From Chondrus crispus (Eukaryota > Rhodophyta > Florideophyceae > Gigartinales > Gigartinaceae), in NCBI RefSeq assembly GCF_000350225.1, contig NW_005179001.1, forward strand, positions 105,266 through 169,265: a DNA stretch of 64,000 nucleotides, written 5' to 3'. Of this stretch, positions 10,252 to 19,583 are shown piece after piece. Both the position numbers and the translations under genes were made by a program. The first letter of the stretch is position 1; each line of letters begins with the position of its first letter. The notes beneath the pieces are model-generated. The model made no database searches and had not been told where the DNA came from. It saw only the letters and a list, made by a program, of their open reading frames with translations.

Positions 10252-11502
10252 TAATGGTAGGTTCGGAGGGGCAAGGGAAAGAAGGAGGGCAGGTTGATGT
10301 GTGTGAGTGAAGGAGTTGGTACCGAGGTTTACTTGGAGCCGTCTTTCGGCCATACTTATACACTTTGAGTGTTACACTATCCCATTACTTTGGCACTTGG
10401 TAAACCGTACTCACCATATGCGCGACCAAGCGCGGTCCTCTTCTGGCCCGTCCATACTGGTCTATTTCCACCTTACGAATTGACTATTGACTATCAGTGC
10501 ACAACAGTTTCTACACATTTCGAGTGACTGTGAACCATGGCCCTATGCATGCAATCGTTTCACACCTTACTAATCTGCATCCAGACATGACAGAATATAT
10601 TCTTGCACAATGAACAACTTGGCATCTCTCTATTTCCAACAACGCGAAGTCCTGTCATATCTCAGTCCCCATACATGCCCTTGTTTCGTACCTTACTAAT
10701 TTCGGTACACACTGCCAGACAACTATGACGGGTAGCAACAATGTGCATCCAGACTTTCTACACATCTCACGTGATATTCGATGTGAATCACACGAGTACT
10801 GTCATCAACTTGCATCCAACGGCGCACCATAACGAGAGCACAGTACAACGTCGCATGCTGACGAGAGTGTAGTACAACGACGCATGCTGATGTAATGGTC
10901 GCATACAGCGTGATGCGTACACTAAATACTCACGTAAGCACATGTCCCTTGCGAGAAATACTTGTTGTACTTTTAATTCACATGTACTGTGCTCGGACAC
11001 GCGCCGGACCGTATGTAGGCGACGTGTACAAGTGTACGTACACGCAGCAACCTGGCGATGTGTACATGTGTACACCGCACACAAGTTTCCAGCGCCAAGG
11101 CCACCCGTAATTACCCATTACAACCATGGTGAACAACTTGAAACCCCCGAAATGATGTAATTAAAACGTATACCGATCATTCAAGATATATCACCAGCAT
11201 GACTGCATATAAGTGGACAATAACAGACCAATAGAATTGCAGCATTCGAACCGACACCCAATAGATTTTCAGTATTGCCTGTGTAGCCCTATAACGGTTC
11301 GGGCCAAATGCAAATTTTCGGCATTTATGCAAATTTGTATAACCCTCCAAAAGTCCACTTTCGTCCCCAGGACCCCAAAATCTGAGACTTTACACCTGTC
11401 ATGTGGTGATATGGGGTGAGGGTCCGGACCGTCGAGTCATGTACACGTGTCGCTCGATTTTGCACTTTTCAGATAACAGCATGTTGTCGCACATTTTCAA
11501 TA
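10252..11502 (-). mobile_element. Element R, 1.25-kb insertion with 5-bp target duplication, probable solo LTR
   Basis: Flanked by CTGAC at 10247-10251 and 11503-11507, inside the copia C RT. Minus-strand ends are TATTGAAAATG and CCTACCATTA, lacking the usual TG...CA. A TATA-like GTATAAGTATGG lies just before an ATG at 10353 that opens a 34-codon frame (MAERRLQVNLGTN) reaching the element end. Copia C likewise has its gag start inside the LTR, so R is best read as a solo LTR of a related element. A second copy (17846-18520) matches closely. No protein-coding capacity of its own. Confidence 0.75.
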
Positions 11503-11930
11503 CTGACGACGAATAGAGGAGCGTTAGAAGAGTCTTTGCGTACATCTTCCTTTTCATCTTCGTGGTTGCCATCTGGCATGATACGCGCTTTCAGCCTACG
11601 TTCACCATTCTCTTCGGTCTTCAGTTTGTATACCACGTGTGAAGTTATGACGTTAGCATCTCGGGGAACATTCCTGTCTTCCACTTCAACATAGGCATCT
11701 TTCCAGTTGGAGTTGTGCTCTGACTCTAGCGCATCGTGTAGCATCCATGGTGGAGCAAAGTTGAGGTGAGGCCCGGTGACTTGTTTTGGTCCAACGATGT
11801 CGTGTATCATCTGCAGTTCCCGAGTTGCATCACGTTTAAGTTTAGGTCGCTGGGTGGGATCAATCTGTTGTTTCGCTAGCGCATATGTTCCGATATCCTT
11901 TACCCCCCCCATCGTGGCGAATGGCAACAT
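11503..11930 (-). pseudogene. Copia C RT, N-terminal piece
   Basis: Minus-strand frame from about 11930 holding the linker and the start of RVT_2: NWKDAYVEVEDRNVPRD, THVVYKLKTEENG, RRLKARIMPDGNHEDEKEDV, ending at NAPLFVV where element R is inserted. Removing R and one CTGAC copy joins it in frame to RLLLSL at 10251. Its frame differs by one base from the integrase frame upstream, the shift falling on a run of eight G (minus strand) near 11903-11910. Confidence 0.88.
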
Positions 11931-13847
11931 CGTGGGCGAGGAGAGATGGCTGTGTAGCGGGTGGCGTTAACTTGAGACGGAGACGGGGCGGGGGATCGGC
12001 AGGAACGTCATCGTCGTGCGGGGCTGCGGAGGTGACGGCAGGGGTAGGCAAGGGAGGTGGCGGGTTGTCCGGCAGCGGCGTAGCACCGATGGGAATGGCC
12101 GTTGAGGCGATTTGGTCGTCGGGCTGGTCAGGCGGCTTGCGTAGTTCGTCTTCAAGGGAACAAGAGAGGAGCTCGGAAGTGAGCTCGCTGCGTGGGGCAA
12201 AGCGGACATCTTCATAAGCGACTCGCATAGGCGGCCCTCGCGTGGATCGGCGAGCAACGAGATACTGTTCTTTAGCGTGGACAACTGTGGCTTTGACCCA
12301 TTCGACTCGCTCGTTCTGTTTGCTTGTTCTGTAGTGCACCCAAACAGGATCGCCTGGATTAAACAAGGTAGGTCGGACAACGTCGGGAGCGCGGGTATGG
12401 AGGAGACGTTGGAGGGTACGCAAGGCGACCTGTTCCTTATGAGCTTGAAGCAGATCTTGTGTAACAACAGTCTGCGGGAGGCCAAGGAGAGAAGGACGAT
12501 AGCCCCTTTCGAGTTCGAAAGAGCTGAGCAAGCGGTTGCCTGAGAACATGTTGCAGAGGAGGTTGGCACGGGCAAAAAGAGCGGCAGCGTCAGAATTACT
12601 GCGTTCATCTTCCAGTTTGGCTAGAATTGCTCTGAAAGTTCCGTTCTTTCGTTCGACGATACCCAGCTTATTATGGCGGCGCGCAGGTCGGGGCTTGAAC
12701 TGGATATCGTGGGTGGAGAGGTAGTTGCGGAACGGGGCTCGATTATACTCATCGTCAGCGGAGATTGCAATGGGTGCCCCATGGCGGCAGACCCATTTCT
12801 CCTCGATGGTGTTGATGATATTCTCCATGTTGCGGTCGGCTGAGATGGACATTTCTGAATAACTGGTCCCAGTGTCGGTCATATTCATGATTGTATGTTT
12901 GGTGCCACGTAGCGAGGAAAAGAGGAAATCAATTTGTATTTCTTGGTTGATTTCTTCATTGACATGCGTCAGAAATACTTTGCGCGAGGACTTCGGGCGG
13001 CCGTTCTTTGCACAGACTTCACAGGCCTCATCCACCTTCTCGATTGCATTCTCTAGCGCTGGGGTGAGCATATTTGCGTTACGACATAGCGTTGTCATCT
13101 CTTCTTTTGTGGCGTGCGTGTACCTATGGATCCTTTTGCAGAAAACGAGCGGCGTTCTTTTAACGGTTGTGCGTATGTTGCCGAGTAGAGTACGGATTAC
13201 GGATCGCGGATGTGGTGCTACGTCAAGCCTCAGGCGCTGGTCATCGGGGAAGAGGTACGTGAAAAGTATCCTGTCCTGAACGTCACAAGGTCGTCTCATG
13301 CGGACGTACTTCTGCTCTTCAAGGTTGAATGTGTCACAGTAGGCTCTAGCATCCATGCCAAGGATAAATGGTAAGTTACCTGGAACTAGATCGAACGTTA
13401 GAGATGTGGGCTTCCCCGTTGTATCTTGTACTGTCAAAGTCCATGAGCACACAGTCATTTTTGCGCCATGGCAGTCCACTCCCCATCCATGCCAGTATTT
13501 CTCGCGCGGGGAATCAAGTACCAGTGGTAAGCCTAGTATGTCGCATAGAATTGCTGCATTCTCTATGCCTCCAGTAGAGGTGGGTGCTCCTTCATCGAGT
13601 ATGGGATTGGGATCAGGTGGGAGCTGTCCTAACCCCTTTACCGAAAATACGACTTGGAGTGCTTCTGGCCATGTTGTTTGTCGTCCTTACTATTGTCGTT
13701 GCGTTCGCCGATCACTTCAACAATATCGCTAATAGTTACCTTGGATTTGGATTGGTTTGCTTTGTTGAATATCGCTTTGATTTTTTCCGACTGCTTCGCA
13801 ATGATGGACGGCTCGACTGTCTTGCCCTCTACAATGTTACGTATCAC
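11860..13847 (-). pseudogene. Copia C protease and integrase
   Basis: The integrase frame is open from 13479 to 11860 (539 codons). The protease lies at its start and just upstream: the active-site region around 13600 reads LDEGAPTSTGG in another frame, Asp-Glu-Gly where retropepsins have Asp-Thr/Ser-Gly, followed by the conserved hydrophobic FILGMDA flap-end motif. Integrase features: HHCC-like H...CEVCAKNGRPKS, DFLF and MNMTDTGTSYSEM region, SADDEYNRAPF, and GIVERKNGTFRAIL carrying the catalytic Glu. The long C-terminal tail is Pro-rich (about residues 440-520). Frameshifts near 13650 and 13880 separate it from gag. The sequence is a divergent copia type. Confidence 0.82.
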
Positions 13848-14926
13848 GTTGTAGATGCACTCTGGGTCCTTGATTTGGTATGGGGGTAGCTTGAAAAGTT
13901 CCTGTCGTCTTGTCCATTAGCCTCTTGATAGCTGCGTTTCCCAAACATCGTACCATGTGCATTGGTTTTGTCGTTAGTCCCTTTGATAGTTTCGTTGTTG
14001 ACTTTGAGATCGGCCAGGACGTCCACGGCGTTATCTAGAGTCACGCGGAAGGACGCTCTATCCTCATGCTTATGCCGTTCGTTGGACTTGATAGCTGTAT
14101 TCGCGAGGTCTTTAATGGCTCTTATGGCTTCTAGCGAGAGTTCCTTATCACATTTGTCATTCGTGCCAACGTTAGTGGCTGCCTCGTATGCGTCTTCTGC
14201 AGATGCTGCTTTCTTGACCATTGATTCTAACGTTGCTTTGGATAAGATGTATATCCTGCCATCTTTCTCATCCTTCTTATTGCCGACAGTCGACACGAGC
14301 TGCGTGACCACAGTGCTATAGACCGAGGAAGGGATTCGTGCATTCTCGAGCAACAACATCGCGAAGTTCTGACTATCCTGTTCTGCTGCGACGGCATCAC
14401 AGTGATTCAGATATTCCAGAGCTAAACTTTGGAATCGACGGGCGTATATCGCGGTAGACTCTCCATCTTTCCTTGTGAAAGAATATACATTTCTCACCAT
14501 CTGAACGAGTCTTCGTATTCCATCGGTAGGCAATTCTTTGGCCACAATAGCTATGATGTCTTGCACGATTTTGTATTGATTGGCCGGGTCCAAGGAATCA
14601 TCGTCATCGAGATCGAGGGCTAGAAGCCCGGCTGTAACTGCTCGTTCCACTTTAGACTGAAAAAAGGTGTCCAACTCGTTGAATAGCGTGAGGCCTAGCG
14701 CACTGAGGATTCCTTTTGCCTTGTTATCGCCACTTTTGGCAAGGCGCTTGACGATGGTTGGCCAGAGGTGAACTTGTTTCCTCCATTTGAATTTGTCGGC
14801 TGAAGGCGAGAGAAATGGCGGTGAGAGGAGATTGGTAGTCATGTTCGGAGCAAACCCACTCTCTGGGCCCATAACTGTAAAAGGACTGTATCCGGTCATT
14901 GCTGGGGTGTCTACGTAACTAGACAC
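13844..14926 (-). CDS. Copia C gag
   Basis: 360-codon frame. The ATG at 14926 lies inside the 5' LTR (14876-15288), so the first 17 residues (MSSYVDTPAMTGYSPFT) are encoded by LTR sequence; the frame continues without a stop through the LTR end and the putative primer site. The protein is helical and charged, without a visible CCHC knuckle, with a typical copia gag region about 60-190 (LWPTIVKRLA ... YARRFQSLALEYL). It ends with a TGA at 13844; the true continuation toward protease (YQIKDPECIYNV) is in another frame, so either a frameshift mutation near 13885 or a programmed shift is involved. No intact upstream start outside the LTR exists. Confidence 0.8.
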   Translation of the reverse strand: MSSYVDTPAMTGYSPFTVMGPESGFAPNMTTNLLSPPFLSPSADKFKWRKQVHLWPTIVKRLAKSGDNKAKGILSALGLTLFNELDTFFQSKVERAVTAGLLALDLDDDDSLDPANQYKIVQDIIAIVAKELPTDGIRRLVQMVRNVYSFTRKDGESTAIYARRFQSLALEYLNHCDAVAAEQDSQNFAMLLLENARIPSSVYSTVVTQLVSTVGNKKDEKDGRIYILSKATLESMVKKAASAEDAYEAATNVGTNDKCDKELSLEAIRAIKDLANTAIKSNERHKHEDRASFRVTLDNAVDVLADLKVNNETIKGTNDKTNAHGTMFGKRSYQEANGQDDRNFSSYPHTKSRTQSASTT

Positions 14927-15288
14927 GGGATGGTATTTGACAGTGACCTACTCTACGAACACGGTAAAGAGCACAATGCTCAAGGACGGGTGCTTGTCCT
15001 TAGGTTGGTTAATTCTCTTGCTGTCGCCTCCCCTATCTATCGCCTAGGAGTTCGTTCTATTTATACTAGTTTGCCATGCTCACGGTTGCATTTGCTATCG
15101 CTTATCTATGCCAGCTCTGTTGGCATCCCGTGTGCATTCTTACTTGCATTCCCTCTTCTTATGCATCACGTTTTGCATTCAGGTATTTGCCATCTGCACT
15201 AATGCATCGCATTCACTTCTTGCATTTAGGATCTTGCTGCACTTGCGATGCCTGTCATACTGCCTGATTCGAGACCGTTGGTTCCACA
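14876..15288 (-). repeat. 5' LTR of copia C
   Basis: 413 bp; minus-strand start TGTGGAACCAACGG, end CCTTTTACA. Almost identical to 6260-6672. A TATA-like AGTATAAATAG (minus strand) is near 15055-15066, upstream of the gag ATG at 14926. Confidence 0.9.
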
Positions 15289-16309
15289 GCAGTATAAACC
15301 TTTCGGGCGGGTTGGCGCCAAGACTTCGGTTCAACTTATGACCTGAACAGTATCCAAGGGTACACCTCTGCGAACAGCCGTGCGGACAGCACCACCCCGT
15401 TCCCCTCACAAAGAGAAGTGAGAAAAAAAAGAAACAGAAAAGAAAAATTTATTACAAAAAAAGGTCAGCACCACCCTGTTCCCCTCACACCCCGTTCCCC
15501 TCATGAGGAGAAATGAACACGTGTACTTTACAGAAAAAAAGTGAACACGTGTAATAACGAGTCCCCTTTTTCTTGCTTACACCTAGACTAACGTCTAGGA
15601 ACAATCTGAGCATGTTTCATTTTCTCCGCCCGACACGTCTATGACCTGGACACATGTCCTCATTACACTGTCGGACGCGTACAGTACGCCTGCAGTCTTA
15701 CAGACAAAGTGTAGAACCTTGGTGGCGGGTGCCTGGCACGTGCCAAAGGTTTACAGCGTCCATGGAGTGCAGCACGGGCATAGCAGGACACAAAGATACC
15801 GTTGCGCGAGTTTTGAATTCGTAAGGCAAAATGTGCACTGTTGTAATTGACAGTGGACAGGACCTCACGAGAGATTCAGATTCATAAGGCAACGTGTGCG
15901 CTGTAAACAGTCCTTGCAGGATTGATTTGAATTCGTAAGGCAACGTGTGAGCTGTAAACGTGCCTTACAAATTTGTGCCACGCTGGATTTGGAATAGTAA
16001 GGGAATTTGTGCTTTGCTGTGCTTTGTTGTACTGCCTTACTATTTTCTCTGTCATGACAGTGTGGTAATTCGTAAGGCGGTTTTCTGTTATGTTTGTTGC
16101 GCCATCGCCAGTTTGCCTGAGTAGCAAGACGGGCACATGTGCTAGAGCCAATACATTTGTAGTATGTGTGTCGTAGTGTTTGGTAGTAGAGTTCTAGAAG
16201 ATTGCAGAAGTGTATAAGTAGTGCCAGAAGTTGGCGACTCAAAGTAAATCGGTACCCAATCCTTCAACTTCACCTCATCAACCGTGCTTCGAATCCCCTT
16301 CGCCCCGCT
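15289..16309. other. Non-coding stretch right of copia C, with diverged tandem repeats
   Basis: No gene. Two copies of CAGCACCACCCYGTTCCCCTCAC lie near 15386 and 15464. ACACGTGT occurs near 15526 and 15544. From 15815 to about 16090 a motif like GAATTCGTAAGGCAA recurs four or five times at roughly 55-80-bp spacing (15816, 15879, 15931, 15991, 16069). A TATA-like GTATAAGTAG is at 16213-16222 on the plus strand. The stretch ends near CCTACA at 16314, where copia gag begins on the other strand. It could be a plus-strand solo LTR with U3 repeats, but I could not fix its ends. Confidence 0.45.
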
Positions 16310-16627
16310 GACCTACAATTGAAGTGTGCCTCTCAAACACGTTGAAAATAGCTTCCCACATCTCATGAGCAGTATCAACATCACGTACATGCTCAACATG
16401 CTCATCTGATAGGGAGAGACCAATCAGTGCTTTAGCTTTACTGTCACCTCTGATCCACTTCTTACGCTCTTCCTCGCAATCCTCACTTGGAACTCTTCCC
16501 TCAACGATGTATTGGTCAACATCACGTAGAGCAAGCAGAAGTTGTATTTTCTGCTTCTACACGTAAAAGTTGAAGTCCGTCAGTTTGTCGATTCTGATGG
16601 ATCCTCCTCCTCCTTGATCTTCCATTT
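16310..16627 (-). pseudogene. Ty1/copia gag N-terminus (copia D), one stop, truncated
   Basis: Minus-strand frame from an ATG at 16627: MEDQGGGGSIRIDKLTDFNFY, then a TAG where copia gag has the conserved Trp (FYVWKQ type), then LLLALRDVDQYIVEG, KALIGLSLSDEHVEHVRD and AHEMWEAIFNVFERH. These are the UBN2/gag-polypeptide landmarks of copia elements. The frame ends near 16315, where other DNA joins. Same strand and clade as the integrase piece at 4626-5893, so probably the same original element, split by copia C. Confidence 0.85.
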
Positions 16628-16853
16628 TAGTGCAAATAAACTTCAAGTATTCGTAAATCCGTTCGGGGATCCCAAGCCGTTAACGGATAGTCAACACAAT
16701 GGCAAGCCCACCCGTCTAAGAAGTTCGATATGATTACTATGAAGTTGCACTAGGAGAAATTTGCGAACAGATATGTGAATTTATTTGGATGAAATCCCTA
16801 ACAATTCTGTCCACAAACTACCTTCAAGTGTGCGGCACCGTTCTCGTGGCACT
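16628..16853. other. Non-coding gap between copia D gag and zinc-finger gene
   Basis: By position the 5' leader of copia D. No LTR end could be recognised and no ORF is credible. Confidence 0.4.
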
Positions 16854-17339
16854 TCAGGTGCCGTGAGACTCAAAGACGCGATTGCAAGGGATACAACGCG
16901 GAGTCTCCTTAGCGTTGGCAACTTGAATGCGATGAGACCTAGACTGAATGTGGTCGTAAAAGGCCTTCGCACTATTGCCACTAACGCCGCACACTTCACA
17001 ATACCGCTTATACCGCGGGCACACCTTACGATTCCTCTTGCGCTCACGCTTAAACTCTTTATCCGCGAGAACAGCCGCTTTCCGAGCAGAAAGTCGATGC
17101 GTAGTTCTCTTTATTGGTGCGGGAACAGAGCGCGGAATACGAGGAATCCTATATGGTGCGCAACTCGAGGACGGACCCGGAAGTGCGAGCCGAGGTGAAG
17201 GTTGATCCTCAGGCTCAAGCACCTCAACGGATACGACCTCCGATGTCCGAACCGTTCGACCGGTGACCAGCTTCCCAGGCGCAGAGCGCACCGGTACTAA
17301 TTCCAGATCTAACACAACCCCGTAAAAACAGGTATTCAC
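16854..17339 (-). pseudogene. Zinc-finger protein with two U1-type fingers, frameshifted
   Basis: 161-codon frame from 17339. A basic region (LADKEFKRERKRNRK) precedes a Cys2His2 finger of the U1/matrin spacing: C-x2-C-x12-H-x5-H in YCEVCGVSGNS...FYDHIQSRSH. A second finger begins with CIPCNRVFESHG and then hits a stop; its second half (LKCHENGAAHLK) is present one frame over with the same 12 and 5 spacing, so a single-base indel near 16855 breaks it. Such paired fingers bind double-stranded RNA or DNA. No neighbouring host gene supports a function; it may have come with a mobile element. Confidence 0.65.
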
Positions 17340-17465
17340 AATAAGGAATATGAAGATAATCGTCAGTAACAGATTTTGGAATTATTGCTCTTAAGAACCA
17401 CCAAAACGTGCAAAGACAATCACTTAGATGTGTAGGAAATGGAAAGAAACTCAAAACTTACTTTG

Positions 17466-17830
17466 CATGAGAGAACGAAGAAAAACCAAATGCGAGATTG
17501 ACGACGACGGCGGTAGCGGGAGCGGAAACGAAGACGAAGACCAAAGACAGAGACAACAGCAAGAACCACAGCAAGAACAAAAGCCAAACCAAGAACGAAG
17601 ACAACGAAGACAGCGGGGGCGATGACCAAAACCAATTCACACAAGAGAGCAAGAACGACAGCAGCAGCGAAAACCAAAACCAAGAACGACGGCAAGAACG
17701 AGAGCGACAACGACAGCGAGAAGACCAGCGGAAACAACGACGAGAAACGGCAACGAAAACGACAGCGACAACGACGGCAGAAACAACGGAACGAGAACGA
17801 CAGACTCATGCAGTGAAACGACAGCGAGGG
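17466..17830. repeat. T-poor, purine-rich low-complexity tract
   Basis: About 365 bp in which the plus strand has very few T, made of degenerate GACAGC, AACGAC, GAAGAC and ACCAAA-like short words. It is open in several frames (Lys/Glu/Gln/Arg-rich on plus, Leu/Ser/Phe-rich on minus), which is expected of such composition and is not evidence of a gene. The tract ends at the second copy of element R. Confidence 0.8.
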
Positions 17831-17845
17831 ACTGGGCCCATAACC

Positions 17846-18520
17846 TAATGGTAGGTTCGGAGGGGCAAGGGAAAGAAGGAGGGCAGGTTGATGTGTGTGA
17901 GTGAAGGAGTTGGTACCGAGGTTTACTTGGAGCCGTCTTTCGGCCATACTTATACACTTTGAGTGTTACACTATCCCATTACTTTGGCACCTGGTAAACC
18001 GTACTCACCATATGCGCGACCAAGCGCGGTCCTCTTCTGGCCCGTCCACACTGTTCTATTTCCACCTTACGAATTGACTATTGACTATCAGTGCACAACA
18101 GTTTCTACACATTTCGAGTGACTGTGAACCATGGCCCTATGCATGCAATCGTTTCACACCTTACTAATCTGCATCCAGACATGACAGAATATATTCTTGC
18201 ACAATGAACAACTTGGCATCTCTCTATTTCCAACAACGCGAAGTCCTGTCATATCTCAGTCCCCATACATGCCCTTGTTTCGTACCTTACTAATTTCGGT
18301 ACACACTGCCAGACAACTATGACGGGTAGCAACAATGTGCATCCAGACTTTCTACACATCTCACGTGATATCCGATATGAATCACACGAGTACTGTCATC
18401 AACTTGCGTCCAACGGCGCACCATAACGAGAGCACAGTACAACGTCGCATGCTGACGAGAGTGTAGTACAACGGTGCATGCTGATGCAAGGGTGGCATAC
18501 AGCGTGACGCATACACTGAA
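17846..18520 (-). mobile_element. Second copy of element R, cut by an A1 LTR
   Basis: Matches 10252-10927 closely over its whole length, including the TATA-like site and the MAERRLQVNLGTN start. At 18520 the match stops and the A1 LTR begins; the remaining ~575 bp of R are not found elsewhere in the window, so the right-hand side of this insertion has been lost or rearranged. Confidence 0.88.
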
Positions 18521-19460
18521 TGTAGTGCAATACGCACCTGAAAAGGGGGGTGAAAAGAAATGAAAATGATGGGGTATGACAAGCAAAAGTGGAAATCATT
18601 TCACTTTATTTTTTTAATTTTTAATTTTAATTAGTTGCATATTAGTTATTTAATATTAGATTTGATCTAGGATCTAGCGCCGAGAGCTACTGTAGTGGCT
18701 CCGGCGCGGCGATATTTACCTTAGCCCTCTGACCACCGAGTCAGTAAAGGTAACCCGAGTTGCCAGAGTCTGATATCGCCTTGGTTGAAGTCCGTCTTTT
18801 ACAAGACATTCCCTTCAACTACAGATTACTTTATCCTTTGCGCTCGGGGGTCCCCTTTTTCCTTATCAATTTTTCTTTACTTCCCTATCCAAATTTCCCT
18901 TAATCTTGAGTTGGTCCCACCTTGTAGGATTGCGATCCGCAACGTGACGTCATTTGCCATCGGGCTTCTGTGTTGGTGCACCAGTGGTGCTTTTCTCAGC
19001 GTTGGTTCCATCGGAATCTGGTTGCGACCGATCCGTTGTTGGTACTTTGCCATCGGGCAGTACGACGGTGTAGCGCTGCTACGTTTTCTTCTTTCCCGAC
19101 GGGCTACGTTGCGACGTCCCCGTCGAAGACCTTATCAAGGGTACAAGGTGTACAAGGCGCTCTTCGAGCATTGGATTTACGACCCATCAGACCAGGTTTA
19201 CCTAAACACCCCTCCCAACTCGTCGAGCAGTTGCCTTTACAAGTCTCTACCACCATTTACCGATCCCGGGCTGGGCCCTTCTCTTTGCCCCCCCCCCTAT
19301 CAGGGATCCGAGCTACTGCGGGCCGCAAACCCGCTTAAAGAGGACAGGGAGCTTCGAACACTCCGTAGCGCTGTGCCGTTGGCAGTTGTTGTTTTTGTTG
19401 CTGTTGTTTGTGTTGGACCGTCGGACCTTGGTCTCTGCCTGACAGGCGCATTGCACTACA
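18521..19460 (+). mobile_element. 5' LTR of chromovirus A1
   Basis: 940 bp from TGTAGTGCAATACGC to GCGCATTGCACTACA, 11-bp perfect terminal inverted repeats. Inserted in element R copy 2. Same sequence as 1-901 reversed. Its R-U5 half is clearly related to the LTR at 32075-33095, but the U3 parts differ. Confidence 0.93.
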
Positions 19461-19464
19461 AAAA

Positions 19465-19480
19465 TGGTCTCCCGACCTAG
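19465..19480 (+). other. Primer-binding site of chromovirus A1
   Basis: TGGTCTCCCGACCTAG starts four bases after the LTR, beginning with TGG as expected for pairing with a tRNA CCA end. Element B2 has the same 13 bases (TGGTCTCCCGACC) at its own site. I could not assign the tRNA. Confidence 0.7.
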
Positions 19481-19583
19481 AAATTGTTTTATCTACGACA
19501 AGGAAGTGGTCTGGGTAACGGACCTTTTTTTATTTTCTTTTTGTTTGTAACTTTTTTGCTGCGTAGGTCCGCTCGTACGAGCG

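Larger units (their letters stand above)
6260..15288 (-). mobile_element. Ty1/copia retrotransposon C, complete LTR to LTR, carrying two nested insertions
   Basis: Bounded by two 413-bp LTRs (6260-6672 and 14876-15288) that differ at about two positions, so insertion is recent. The 5-bp flanks are ACAGT (6255-6259) and GCAGT (15289-15293), a near-match target duplication. Minus-strand order is gag, protease, integrase, RT, RNase H, the Ty1/copia order. A purine run (minus strand AGGGGGGA) precedes the 3' LTR at 6673. Removing the pogo-like insert (7692-9888) and element R (10252-11502) gives an element of about 5.6 kb. Despite the young LTRs the frames are shifted at several places, often beside homopolymers (see the gag and PR-IN entries). 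Confidence 0.92.

Noticed and set aside
17420-17947. 175-codon Leu/Ser/Phe-rich minus-strand frame, and the Lys/Gln-rich plus frames opposite
   Set aside because: Follow from the T-poor low-complexity tract joined to element R; no domain.
18785-19480. 231-codon frame in LTR A1
   Set aside because: Lies wholly in an LTR (and its edge), not conserved in the copy at 1-901 or in A2.
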